From NCBI RefSeq assembly GCF_029839275.1, contig NZ_JAOCAH010000013.1, forward strand, positions 1-64,000: 64,000 nucleotides of DNA. Reading direction: 5' to 3'. Source of the stretch: Pseudomonas sp. GD03944. GTDB lineage: Bacteria; Pseudomonadota; Gammaproteobacteria; Pseudomonadales; Pseudomonadaceae. Within the stretch, counting starts at the first letter, position 1, and each line of letters starts with the position of its first letter. The notes below the pieces were generated by a model, which did not search any database, had not been told where the DNA came from, and saw nothing but the letters and a program-made list of their open reading frames with translations. A program made the translations under genes and the position numbers. Positions 1 through 8,884 of the stretch are shown here, in pieces.

Positions 1-20
1 ACCCCTGACCTGGAGTACCC

Positions 21-581
21 ATGGGCACGGACAGGACCCACGAGATCGCCACCCTGGTCGTTCGCCACCGCGTCAAAGCCGGCAGCGAAGACGCCTATGA
101 AATCTGGCTGCGGCGCACCATCGACATCGCCAGCCGCTACGTCGGCCACATGGGCGTCGACGTCATCCGCAGCCGCCACGAGGGCCTGGCCCTGTTCACC
201 TGCGTGCTGCGCTTTTCCTGCACGCTGCACCTGCAAGCCTGGCTGGACTCCACCGACCGCCATGAGCTGGTCGACGACGTCGCCCCGCTGCTCGCCGACG
301 GCGACCACACCGATATCAGCCAGGCCCGCGAGTTCTGGTTCGTGCCACCGGCCGACCAGCCGCAACCGCCGCGCTGGAAGCAGGCCTGCGTCACCTTCCT
401 GGTGATCCTGCCGCTGAGCCTGCTGGTGCCGCTGCTGTGGCAGCCGCTGTTCGCCAGCGTTCCACCCCTGGGCGGCTACGTGGCCAGCAACGTGCTGATC
501 ACCCTGAGCATCGTGCTGCTGGTGGTGTACCTGTTCATGCCCCTGGCCACGCGCCTCTTTTCCCGTTGGCTAAACCCCTGA
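21..581 (+). CDS. ABM-domain membrane protein (antibiotic biosynthesis monooxygenase-like)
   Basis: The 186-residue protein begins with an antibiotic-biosynthesis-monooxygenase-like ferredoxin-fold domain (about residues 8-105). Two hydrophobic segments follow (about 122-143 and 152-175) and a short basic tail. This layout is known in bacterial ABM proteins with a C-terminal membrane anchor; most have no assigned substrate. The ATG is preceded by TGGAG at suitable distance. The next gene, a Tat-exported amidohydrolase, starts 17 bases after the stop, so the two are probably cotranscribed, and the third gene of the set carries another ABM-like domain. I infer a small-molecule modification or export cluster; the substrate cannot be read from sequence. 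Confidence 0.8.
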   Translation: MGTDRTHEIATLVVRHRVKAGSEDAYEIWLRRTIDIASRYVGHMGVDVIRSRHEGLALFTCVLRFSCTLHLQAWLDSTDRHELVDDVAPLLADGDHTDISQAREFWFVPPADQPQPPRWKQACVTFLVILPLSLLVPLLWQPLFASVPPLGGYVASNVLITLSIVLLVVYLFMPLATRLFSRWLNP

Positions 582-598
582 TTCCATGGAGAATTGCC

Positions 599-2578
599 AT
601 GAGTAAAGACCCCTCGGACAACAGCCGCCGTCAGTTCCTCGCCGCCAGCACGGTGGTGGGTGCAGCGGGTGCGCTCTGGTCCGCCCTCCCTTTCGCCGGC
701 ACCTCCGGCTCCGCTTCCGCCAGCACTCAAGGAGTTCCAATGAGCGCCGATCTGATCCTGTTCAACGGCCGCCTGCACACGGTCGACCGTGAGAAACCCC
801 AGGCCACCGCCGTCGCCATCAAGGACGGCAAATTCGTCGCCGTGGGCAGCGATGCCGAAGCCATGGCGCTGCGCACCGACGCGACCCGGGTGATCGATCT
901 GCAACGGCGTACCGTGGTCCCCGGCCTCAACGACTCGCACCTGCACCTGATCCGCGGCGGCCTGAACTACAACCTGGAACTGCGCTGGGAAGGCGTGCCG
1001 TCCCTGGTCGATGCCCTGCGCATGCTCAAGGACCAGGCTGACCGCACCCCGGCGCCGCAATGGGTGCGCGTGGTCGGTGGCTGGAACGAATTCCAGTTCG
1101 CCGAACGCCGCCTGCCAACCCTGGACGAGATCAACAAGGCGGCGCCGGACACCCCGGTGTTCCTGCTGCACCTCTATGACCGCGCCCTGCTCAACCGCGC
1201 CGCCCTGCGCGTGGTGGGCTACGACAAGAACACCCCCAACCCGCCCGGTGGCGAAATCCAGCGTGACGCCAACGGCGAGCCGACCGGCATGCTGATCGCC
1301 CGCCCCAACGCGATGATCCTCTACGCGACCCTGGCCAAGGGGCCCAAGCTGCCGCTGGAGTACCAGGTCAACTCCACGCGCCAGTTCATGCGCGAACTCA
1401 ACCGCCTGGGCGTGACCAGCGCCATCGATGCCGGCGGCGGTTTCCAGAACTACCCCGACGACTACGAAGTGGTGCGCGAGCTGGCCAAGCAGGACCAGCT
1501 GACCATCCGCATCGCCTACAACCTGTTCACCCAGAAGCCCAAGGAAGAACTGACCGACTTCAAGAACTGGAGCGGCATGGTCAAGCCGGGTGACGGCACG
1601 GACTTCTTCCGCCACAACGGTGCCGGGGAAATGCTGGTGTTCTCCGCCGCCGACTTCGAAGACTTCCTGGAGCCGCGCCCGGACCTCGCACCGACCATGG
1701 AGCAGGACCTGGAGCCGGTGGTCCGCCACCTGGTGGAACAGCGCTGGCCGTTCCGCCTGCACGCCACCTACGACGAGTCCATCTCGCGCATGCTCGACGT
1801 GTTCGAGAAGGTCAACCGCGACATCCCGTTCAACGGCCTGCCGTGGTTCTTCGACCACGCCGAAACCATCACCCCGAAGAACATCGAGCGCGTGCGCGCC
1901 CTCGGCGGCGGCATCGCCATCCAGGACCGCATGGCGTTCCAGGGCGAGTACTTCGTCGACCGCTACGGCAGCAAGGCCGCCGAGCAGACCCCGCCGATCC
2001 AGCGCATGCTGGCCGAAGGCGTGCCGGTCGGCGCCGGCACCGACGCCACCCGCGTGTCCAGCTACAACCCCTGGACCTCGCTGTACTGGCTGGTCAGCGG
2101 CAAGACCGTGGGCGGCCTGGAGCTGTACCCCAACGGCCTGTCCCGCGACACCGCCCTGCAACTGTTCACCCACGGCAGCGCCTGGTTCTCCAGCGAGCAA
2201 GGCAAGAAGGGCCAGATCAAGGTCGGGCAACTGGCCGACCTCATCGCCCTGTCGGCGGACTTCTTCAGCGTCGACCAAGAGCAGATCAAGTGGATCGAGT
2301 CGGTGCTGACCGTCGTCGATGGCAAGGTGGTCTATGGCGCGGCGGAATTCGACAAGCTGTCGCCGCCCACCCTGCCGGTGATGCCGGACTGGTCGCCAGT
2401 GGCCAAGGTCCCCGGTCACTGGCGTCCGGGTTCGCCGCTGGTGGCGCAGGTGCACCAGTGCTCCGGGCCGTGCGCGGTGCATGCGCACAGCCACGACAAG
2501 GTGCGTCGCTCGTCGGTGCCGGTCAGTGACTTCCAAGGCTTCTGGGGCGCCTTCGGCTGCTCCTGCTTCGCCTTCTGA
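599..2578 (+). CDS. Tat-exported metal-dependent amidohydrolase (YtcJ/amidohydrolase-3 type)
   Basis: A 659-residue protein. The start is the ATG at 599, with GGAGAA ten bases upstream; a longer open frame runs back to 437 but has no signal. The N-terminus carries a twin-arginine motif (SRRQFLAAS, residues 9-17) and a hydrophobic stretch, so export is likely. The mature part opens with the beta-sandwich of amidohydrolases (ADLILFNGRLHTVD), then the metal-binding HLH at residues 114-116 in NDSHLHL. Later motifs include HATYDE, DHAE and GTDATR, as expected for a metal-dependent TIM barrel. The last 40 or so residues are rich in Cys and His (CSGPC, HAHSHD, GCSC). Family members hydrolyse amides, imides or similar bonds; the substrate is unknown. 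The MFS gene starts two bases after the stop. Confidence 0.85.
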   Translation: MSKDPSDNSRRQFLAASTVVGAAGALWSALPFAGTSGSASASTQGVPMSADLILFNGRLHTVDREKPQATAVAIKDGKFVAVGSDAEAMALRTDATRVIDLQRRTVVPGLNDSHLHLIRGGLNYNLELRWEGVPSLVDALRMLKDQADRTPAPQWVRVVGGWNEFQFAERRLPTLDEINKAAPDTPVFLLHLYDRALLNRAALRVVGYDKNTPNPPGGEIQRDANGEPTGMLIARPNAMILYATLAKGPKLPLEYQVNSTRQFMRELNRLGVTSAIDAGGGFQNYPDDYEVVRELAKQDQLTIRIAYNLFTQKPKEELTDFKNWSGMVKPGDGTDFFRHNGAGEMLVFSAADFEDFLEPRPDLAPTMEQDLEPVVRHLVEQRWPFRLHATYDESISRMLDVFEKVNRDIPFNGLPWFFDHAETITPKNIERVRALGGGIAIQDRMAFQGEYFVDRYGSKAAEQTPPIQRMLAEGVPVGAGTDATRVSSYNPWTSLYWLVSGKTVGGLELYPNGLSRDTALQLFTHGSAWFSSEQGKKGQIKVGQLADLIALSADFFSVDQEQIKWIESVLTVVDGKVVYGAAEFDKLSPPTLPVMPDWSPVAKVPGHWRPGSPLVAQVHQCSGPCAVHAHSHDKVRRSSVPVSDFQGFWGAFGCSCFAF

Positions 2579-2580
2579 CC

Positions 2581-4185
2581 ATGGACGCGACGATCGAAAA
2601 GCGCTCCCCGTGGAGCGCCCTGCGCCATCGCACCTTCCTCTGGCTGTGGCTGGCCAGCATCGCCTCCAACATCGGCACCTGGATGCACGAGGTGGGCGCG
2701 GGCTGGCTGATGACCACCCTGTCCGCCAGCCCGATGCACGTGGCCCTGGTGCAGGTCGCCGGCTCCGCGCCGATGTTCTTCCTGGCCCTGCCCGCAGGCG
2801 CCATGGCCGACATCGTCGACAAGCGCCGCTACCTGCTCAAGGTCCAGGTGTGGATGGCGGCAGTGGCCATGCTCCTGGCGCTGCTCACGCTCAACGGCAT
2901 GATGACGGTCAGCCTGCTGCTCCTGCTCACCCTGGGCATGGGCATCGGCACCGCGCTGATGATGCCGGCCTGGTCGGCACTGACGCCGGAGCTGGTCGAC
3001 AAGCGCGACCTCGGCTCGGCCATTGCCCTGTCCAGCCTCGGCATCAACATCGCCCGGGCCATCGGCCCGGCCATCGCCGGGGTGCTGGTCAGCCTTGCCG
3101 GCCCCTGGGCCACCTTCGCCCTGAACGCGCTGTCGTTCTTCGCGGTGATGGCGGTGCTGTACAGCTGGAAACGCGAGCAGACCCCGGCCCTGTTCCCCGC
3201 TGAACGGCTGTTCGGTGCGGTGCGCGCCGGCTGGCGCTACAGCCGCAGCTCGCGGCCGCTGCAGGCGGTGCTGGTGCGCACGGCGGCGTTCTTCGTCGGT
3301 GCCAGCGCCGGCATGTCGCTGCTGCCGCTGATCGTACGCGGCGAGCTGCAAGGCACCGCCAGCGACTTCGGCCTGCTGCTCGGCAGCGTCGGTGTCGGTG
3401 CGGTGCTCGGCGCCACGCTGCTGCCGCGCATCCGTGAGGCGGTCAAGCCGGACCACCTGGTGGCCGGCGCCAGCGTGCTCTACGCCCTGGTGCTGGTCGG
3501 CCTGGCCAGCCTGCGCAACCTGTACGCCCTGGTGCCAGTGATGATGATCAGCGGCGCGGCCTGGATCGCCGTGCTGTCGAGCCTGCAGATGGCCGCCCAG
3601 ACCTCGGTGCCCAACTGGGTCCGGGCGCGGGCCCTGGCGGTGTACATCCTGGTGTTCTTCGGCACCATGGCCGCCGGCGGCACCCTGTGGGGCTTCGTCG
3701 CCAGCCACCTGTCGATCACCCAGGCCCTGCTGATCGCCGGCGGCCTGTTGCTGCTGGGCATCGTGCTGACCCTGCGCTTCCACCTGCCGGTCACCGAAGC
3801 CGAAGACCTGGCGCCGTCGCTGCACTGGCCGGCACCGATCCTGGCCGACGACCAGGATCAGGACCAGGAGCGCGGCCCGGTGATGGTCACCCTGGAGTAC
3901 CGCATCGATCCCGCCCAGGCGCTCCAGTTCCAGCAGGCCATGCAGGAAGTGCGGCGCATGCGCGGGCGCAACGGGGCGTTCTCCTGGGGGCTGGTGCAGG
4001 ACAGCCAGGACCCGCAACGCTGGCTGGAGTTCTTCTTCGACGAGTCCTGGCTCGAACACCTGCGCCACCACGGCCGGGTGACCAAGGCCGAGCAGCGCAT
4101 CGAGGCCGCCGCCCGGCAGTTCCAGCAGGCCGGCATCGATGTGCACATTCGTCACTACCTGACGCCCGCCAAGCCTCACGGCTGA
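2581..4185 (+). CDS. MFS exporter (MFS_3/EntS type) with C-terminal ABM-like domain
   Basis: A 534-residue protein. Residues 1-410 are a 12-helix major-facilitator transporter of the MFS_3 class (EntS-like exporters). About residues 430-525 form a soluble domain resembling the small dimeric alpha/beta ABM fold (starting VMVTLEYRID). The ATG lies two bases after the amidohydrolase stop and has no clear ribosome site of its own, so translation is probably coupled. The soluble tail is shared by many MFS_3 proteins of about 530 residues. Combined with the ABM protein at the start of the cluster, it suggests export of a compound processed by the amidohydrolase. The transported molecule is not known. 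Confidence 0.85.
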   Translation: MDATIEKRSPWSALRHRTFLWLWLASIASNIGTWMHEVGAGWLMTTLSASPMHVALVQVAGSAPMFFLALPAGAMADIVDKRRYLLKVQVWMAAVAMLLALLTLNGMMTVSLLLLLTLGMGIGTALMMPAWSALTPELVDKRDLGSAIALSSLGINIARAIGPAIAGVLVSLAGPWATFALNALSFFAVMAVLYSWKREQTPALFPAERLFGAVRAGWRYSRSSRPLQAVLVRTAAFFVGASAGMSLLPLIVRGELQGTASDFGLLLGSVGVGAVLGATLLPRIREAVKPDHLVAGASVLYALVLVGLASLRNLYALVPVMMISGAAWIAVLSSLQMAAQTSVPNWVRARALAVYILVFFGTMAAGGTLWGFVASHLSITQALLIAGGLLLLGIVLTLRFHLPVTEAEDLAPSLHWPAPILADDQDQDQERGPVMVTLEYRIDPAQALQFQQAMQEVRRMRGRNGAFSWGLVQDSQDPQRWLEFFFDESWLEHLRHHGRVTKAEQRIEAAARQFQQAGIDVHIRHYLTPAKPHG

Positions 4186-4196
4186 GGGCGCCGCAC

Positions 4197-4229
4197 AGCG
4201 CCCGTCGGCACACCGCGTCGGCGGGCGCT
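4197..4229 (+). terminator. hairpin after the MFS gene
   Basis: An 8-bp perfect stem, AGCGCCCG / CGGGCGCT, with a 17-base loop lies 11 bases after the MFS stop. There is no T-run, so it may slow RNA decay instead of terminating transcription. Confidence 0.35.
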
Positions 4230-4246
4230 CCCACAGGGGTTCACGG

Positions 4247-5026
4247 ATGAACGTAACGGCGGTCTTCATCCAGGGCGAGTGGCTGTCGGGCGACGCCTGG
4301 AACAACTTCCGGCGCCGCTACAGCGCCTGCGGTTACACCTGCATCGCGCCGCCCTGGCCACTGCGCGACGACACCCCTCGCCAGCTGCGCCAGGCCCCGC
4401 CGGGGGAATTGTCGGAGCTGGGCATCGCCGCTATCGTCGAACACTACGACCGCCTGATTCGCCGCCTGCAGCGTCCGCCGCTGCTGATCGGCCATTCCCT
4501 GGGCGGCCTGATCGTGCAACTGCTGCTGGACCGCGGCCTGGGCTGCGCCGGCATCGCACTGGCCGCCGTACCACCGGCCCGCTTCCTGCCTCGTCCGGGG
4601 CTGCTTTACCGCACCCTCCCCTTGCGCCTGTGGGGCGGCTGGGGCCGCGTGCTGCACCTGCCGCGGGATGACTTCGCCCGCAGCACCGGTCATTTCCTCA
4701 GCCACGCCGAGGCCGGCACCCTGTACGACCAGCAGGCCGTACCGACCCCGGCCCGGGTGTTCTTCGACGCCGCACTGGGCATCGGCACCCGCGTCGATTT
4801 CGCCAACGACCGCCGCGCCCCCTTGCTGCTGGTCAGCGCCGGCGACGACCGCATCGTCCCGCCGCGCCTGGTGGCCGCCACCTACCGCCGGCACCAGCGC
4901 TCGATCGCCATCACCGGGATCAAACGCTTCGCCAACCACAGCCACTGGTTGATCAATGAGCCGGGTTGGGAGGTAATAGCGGACTACACGATCGACTGGG
5001 CCCACCGGCACCTCGGTCGCTACTGA
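4247..5026 (+). CDS. alpha/beta hydrolase
   Basis: A 259-residue cytoplasmic alpha/beta hydrolase. The nucleophile elbow GHSLGG puts the catalytic Ser at residue 84. An acid is likely at the SAGDD motif near residue 206, and the His at NHSHW near residue 238. The size fits a single-domain hydrolase of the lysophospholipase/esterase type. There is no signal peptide. It starts 61 bases after the MFS gene, beyond a hairpin, and ends 20 bases before the sensor kinase, so it could be read with either neighbour. The substrate is unknown. Confidence 0.85.
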   Translation: MNVTAVFIQGEWLSGDAWNNFRRRYSACGYTCIAPPWPLRDDTPRQLRQAPPGELSELGIAAIVEHYDRLIRRLQRPPLLIGHSLGGLIVQLLLDRGLGCAGIALAAVPPARFLPRPGLLYRTLPLRLWGGWGRVLHLPRDDFARSTGHFLSHAEAGTLYDQQAVPTPARVFFDAALGIGTRVDFANDRRAPLLLVSAGDDRIVPPRLVAATYRRHQRSIAITGIKRFANHSHWLINEPGWEVIADYTIDWAHRHLGRY

Positions 5027-5046
5027 CTCCCCACGCGGTTCCGGCC

Positions 5047-8000
5047 ATGCCTGCAGCGAGCGCTCACGCGGCAACACCCCATGCACGCACGCCGAAGGCG
5101 CGGCGCGGGGCCCGGCTGCTCATCGGCTGGCTGCTGGGCCTGGCGCTGCTGCTCGGCAACCAGGCGGTACTGGCCAACGGCACACGGCTGAGCGACCTGG
5201 AACACCGGCGCTGGACGGTTGCCGACAACGGCCCCCGGCAGGTCGGCGCCCTGGCCCAGACGACGGACGGTTACCTCTGGCTCGGCACCCAGGACTCGCT
5301 GTACCGCTTCGACGGCCTGCGCTTCACCCGCTACCAGGCGCCGGACGGCCAGCCCCTGGGCGTCGTCTCGACCCTGTACAACGACGAACAGGGCCTGTGG
5401 GTCGGCCTGCGCAAGGGCGGCGTGCGCCTGATCACCCCCAGCGCCATGCTGAGCTACCCCGCGGGCCAGGGCCTGCCCGCTGGCGTGGTCTACGGGCTGG
5501 CAAGGGACCGCACGGGCGCACTCTGGGCGGCTGCCCACGACGGCCTGGCGCGTTTCGATGGCCAGGACTGGACGCACGTCTCGCAGGACTGGAATTTTCC
5601 CGAACACAACGCGCGGGCGGTGTTCGTCGACCGCGCCGGCACGCTGTGGGCCGCCAGCGAAGACCGCCTGTTCTACCTGCCGAACGGCGCCCAGCGCTTC
5701 GTGGACGCCGGCATCACGGTGGACTGGGCCAGCCAGATCACCCAGGCACCGGATGGCGCGATCTGGCTGGTCGAGCGCGAGGGCGGCGTGCTCCATCGCC
5801 TGCAACAGCTGTTCGGCATGCCGTTCGCACAGCGCCACGTCATCGCCGGGGCCAAGCAGCTGCTCTTCGACCGTCGCGGTGCGCTGTGGGTGAGCACCAT
5901 CAGCCGTGGGCTGCTGCGGCTGCCGCCCGCCCCGGCGGTCGAGCCGCTCGACCTGAACACCCTGGAGGCCTTCACCAGCCAGGACGGCCTCAGCGCCGAC
6001 AGCACCCGCCCTCTGCTGGAAGACCGCGAGGGCAGCATCTGGGTCGGCAGCAGCACCGGCCTCGACCGCTTCCGTCCACGCCGGATGACCGTGGCCAGCC
6101 TGCCAGGCGACGCCCGCAACCTGGCCCTGGCCGCCAGCGCCGATGGCAGCCTGTGGGCTGGCACCAGCAACCGCCCGGCCCTGCACCTGACGGCCGAGGG
6201 CGTGCAGGACACGGCGATCCCGGCGGGGATCAGCAGCGCCTTCGCCGACCGCCACGGCGACGTGTGGATGGCGGGCAACCGGGGCATCTGGCGTGCCCGT
6301 GGCCAGCAGGTCGAGCGCGTCGCCGACCTGCCGGTGGCCGCCGACCTGGATTCCCCGGTGCGCGCCATGGCCCTCGATCACCAGGGCGATTTGTGGGTGT
6401 CGATCAACCGCACCGGGCTGTTCGTCCTGCGCGACGGGCAGTGGACGCTGCAGCCCTCGCCCACCCTCGCGCCCAGCCAGGTGATGCCGGTGACCGCCAG
6501 CACCGATGCGCAGGGCCGACTGTGGTTCGGCTACCGCGATAACCTGATCGTCACCCGCGATGCCAGCGGCGAGCGCCAGTGGGGCGAGGCCGATGGCCTG
6601 AACATCGGCCATGTCACCGCCCTGCTGCACCAGCCGGACCGCACCTGGGTCGCCGGCCAACGCGGGCTGGCCTACTTCGACGGCGCGCGCTTCCACGGCC
6701 TGCGCCTGCCGGACAACGGCCTGTTCGACAACATCTACGCCCTGCTCGCCGCCCCGTCCGCCTGGTCCCGGGCGCGGGGCGACGACCTGTGGCTGCAGAG
6801 CAAGGCCGGCATCTTCCAGATCGCCGCCAGCGAGCTGGAGCGGGCCATCGCTAACCCCGAGCACGCCATGCGCTACCGCAGCTACGAGTTGCAGCGCAGC
6901 CTGGCCAACGACCCGTTCCAGGTCATGCCGCTGCCGAGCGCCGTGCGCAGTGCCGATGGGCGCCTGTGGTTCACCACCAGCCAGGGCGTGGTGTGGATCG
7001 ACCCGGCGGCCATCGAGCCGCTGGCCGGCTCGCCACGCATCCTGATCGACGGGTTCAACGTGGATGGGCACAGCGTGCCCCTCGACCCGCCGCCGACCCT
7101 GTCGCCCGAATCCCGGCGGATCGAAATCAGCTACTCGGCGCTCAGCCTGTCGGCCCAGGAAGACCTCAATTTCAGCTACCGTCTGGACGGTGTCGACACC
7201 GCCTGGCACCCACTGGACACCAACCGCAGCGCCGTCTATTCCGGCCTCGGCCCGGGCACCTACCGCTTCCGGGTCATCGCCTCCGACCAGGCCGGGGTCA
7301 GCAGCGACCACGAGGCGCAACTGACCTTCAGCATCCAGCCGCTGTTCTACCAGAAGCCGCTGTTCATCCTGCTCTGCGTGGTGCTCCTGGCGGGCCTGCT
7401 GTGGGCCCTGCACCTGCTCAACATGCGCCGGGTGGCGGCCAACCTGCGGGCGCGCCTGGAGGCCCGCCACGAAGAACGCGAGCGCATCGCCCGGGAACTG
7501 CATGACACCCTGCTGCAGGGCGTGCAGGGGCTGGTGCTGAGCTTCCAGGCGGCCAGCCAGCTGATCGACGAGCAGCACCCGGCACGGGTGCGCATGGAGC
7601 GCGCGCTGGACCGCGCCGACGAGGTGATCGCGGAGGGCCGCGACCGGGTCAACGACCTGCGCCGCCTGAACCAGCCGGCACCGGCCCTGATCGACGCCTT
7701 CGCCCTGCTCGCCCGCGACCTCGAACAGGACGGCAGCACCGCCTTCAGCCTCGACACCCGGGGCACGCCGCTGCCGTTGCACCCCCTGGTGCGCGAGGAA
7801 AGCTACCTGATCGGCCGCGAGGCCATCGTCAACGCCTTGCGCCACGCCGGTGCCAGCCGCATCGCCATCACCATCGCCTACAACCGGCACACCTTCGACG
7901 TGAGCATCATTGATGACGGCCGGGGCATTCCCCAGGACTACCTGCCGCCCAACGCCCGACCGAACCACTGGGGCTTGTGCGGTATGCTCGAACGCGCCGA

Positions 8001-8145
8001 CAAGATGGGCAGCCGCCTGCTGATCCGCAGCGGCGCCAACGGCGGCACCGACATCCACCTCAGCGTGCCGGCGCAAACCGCCTACCGCTACCGGCCCGGC
8101 TGGCTGCAACGCTGGCTGCGCCCCTTCAACCGACCGAGGAACTGA
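5047..8145 (+). CDS. two-component sensor histidine kinase with periplasmic beta-propellers
   Basis: A 1032-residue membrane kinase; ATG at 5047. An N-terminal signal or anchor helix (about residues 22-44) is followed by about 630 residues of repeated two-component-regulator-propeller blades (recurring LWLGT, LWVG, IWLV motifs). A Y_Y_Y-type beta-sandwich follows (about 680-750), then a membrane helix near 770-790. A HisKA_3 dimerisation box comes next, with the phosphorylated His at residue 819 (IARELHDTLLQG), and a HATPase domain with the N-box Asn near 929 and DDGRG near 956. This is the NarL-partner class of kinases with a periplasmic propeller sensor; it is not fused to a receiver. The response regulator begins two bases after the stop. 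The signal sensed is unknown. Confidence 0.9.
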   Translation: MPAASAHAATPHARTPKARRGARLLIGWLLGLALLLGNQAVLANGTRLSDLEHRRWTVADNGPRQVGALAQTTDGYLWLGTQDSLYRFDGLRFTRYQAPDGQPLGVVSTLYNDEQGLWVGLRKGGVRLITPSAMLSYPAGQGLPAGVVYGLARDRTGALWAAAHDGLARFDGQDWTHVSQDWNFPEHNARAVFVDRAGTLWAASEDRLFYLPNGAQRFVDAGITVDWASQITQAPDGAIWLVEREGGVLHRLQQLFGMPFAQRHVIAGAKQLLFDRRGALWVSTISRGLLRLPPAPAVEPLDLNTLEAFTSQDGLSADSTRPLLEDREGSIWVGSSTGLDRFRPRRMTVASLPGDARNLALAASADGSLWAGTSNRPALHLTAEGVQDTAIPAGISSAFADRHGDVWMAGNRGIWRARGQQVERVADLPVAADLDSPVRAMALDHQGDLWVSINRTGLFVLRDGQWTLQPSPTLAPSQVMPVTASTDAQGRLWFGYRDNLIVTRDASGERQWGEADGLNIGHVTALLHQPDRTWVAGQRGLAYFDGARFHGLRLPDNGLFDNIYALLAAPSAWSRARGDDLWLQSKAGIFQIAASELERAIANPEHAMRYRSYELQRSLANDPFQVMPLPSAVRSADGRLWFTTSQGVVWIDPAAIEPLAGSPRILIDGFNVDGHSVPLDPPPTLSPESRRIEISYSALSLSAQEDLNFSYRLDGVDTAWHPLDTNRSAVYSGLGPGTYRFRVIASDQAGVSSDHEAQLTFSIQPLFYQKPLFILLCVVLLAGLLWALHLLNMRRVAANLRARLEARHEERERIARELHDTLLQGVQGLVLSFQAASQLIDEQHPARVRMERALDRADEVIAEGRDRVNDLRRLNQPAPALIDAFALLARDLEQDGSTAFSLDTRGTPLPLHPLVREESYLIGREAIVNALRHAGASRIAITIAYNRHTFDVSIIDDGRGIPQDYLPPNARPNHWGLCGMLERADKMGSRLLIRSGANGGTDIHLSVPAQTAYRYRPGWLQRWLRPFNRPRN

Positions 8146-8147
8146 CC

Positions 8148-8780
8148 GTGCAACCAGCGCCCGACATCATTCGTGTCCTGGTCGTGGACGACCACCCGCT
8201 GCTGCGCGAAGGCATTGCCGCCGTGCTCGAAGCCCAGCCCGACATTTTCCTGGTCGGCGAGGCCACCAATGGCCGCGAGGCCCTGTACCTGTACCGCGAC
8301 CTGCAACCCGACGTGACCCTGATGGACCTGCAGATGCCCGACATGGACGGCATCGAGGCGATCCATGCCATCCGCGGCGAATTCCCCGCCGCGCGCATCG
8401 CCATCCTCACCACTTACCGGGGTGACGTGCGCGCCCTGCACGCGATCAAGGCCGGGGCCATGGCCTACCTGCTCAAGAGCAGCCTGCGCAAGGAACTGCT
8501 GGACGCCATCCGCACCATCGCCGCCGGCAAGCGCCACATCCCGGTCGAGATCGCCACCGAGCTGGCCGACCACCTCGCCCAGGACGCCCTAAGCCCGCGG
8601 GAACTCCAGGTGCTGCAGCGGGTGGCCATGGGCAAGCCGAACAAGGAAATCGCCGCCGAACTGCTGATTTCCGAAGACACCATCAAGGGTCACCTGAAAA
8701 GCATCATGGACAAGCTGGGCGCCAACAACCGCACCCACGCCGTCACCCTGGGCATCCAGCGCGGCATCATCAGCATCTGA
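8148..8780 (+). CDS. LuxR/NarL-family response regulator
   Basis: A 210-residue regulator that starts at GTG 8148 with GAGGAA upstream, two bases after the kinase stop, so the pair is coupled. The receiver domain (residues 8-125) has the acidic pair D14/D15, the phospho-accepting Asp at 60 (DVTLMDLQMPD) and Lys near 110 (AYLLKSS). The C-terminal LuxR-type helix-turn-helix begins near residue 148 (LSPRELQVLQ) and runs to about 205. It is the obvious partner of the propeller kinase. Its target genes are not evident. Confidence 0.93.
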   Translation: MQPAPDIIRVLVVDDHPLLREGIAAVLEAQPDIFLVGEATNGREALYLYRDLQPDVTLMDLQMPDMDGIEAIHAIRGEFPAARIAILTTYRGDVRALHAIKAGAMAYLLKSSLRKELLDAIRTIAAGKRHIPVEIATELADHLAQDALSPRELQVLQRVAMGKPNKEIAAELLISEDTIKGHLKSIMDKLGANNRTHAVTLGIQRGIISI

Positions 8781-8792
8781 CCCCCACTTTCG

Positions 8793-8815
8793 AGGGGGGT
8801 ATCGCCCCCCCTTTG
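8793..8815 (+). terminator. probable terminator after the LuxR regulator
   Basis: A GGGGGG / CCCCCC hairpin with a four- to five-base loop is followed by CTTTG, 13 bases after the response-regulator stop. The T-run is short, so termination strength is uncertain. Confidence 0.45.
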
Positions 8816-8884
8816 TCGGCTTTGCGCCGGCACGCCGGGTCCGCATCATGGCCGTCGCGATGATGGACCACGAGAGAAGACCCC

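Noticed and set aside
437..598. Longer N-terminus of the amidohydrolase from 437
   Set aside because: It overlaps the upstream gene in another frame and would bury the Tat signal; the ATG at 599 has a good ribosome site.
5020..8109. A 1029-codon open frame antisense to the propeller kinase
   Set aside because: Shadow of a high-GC gene; no ribosome site or domain.
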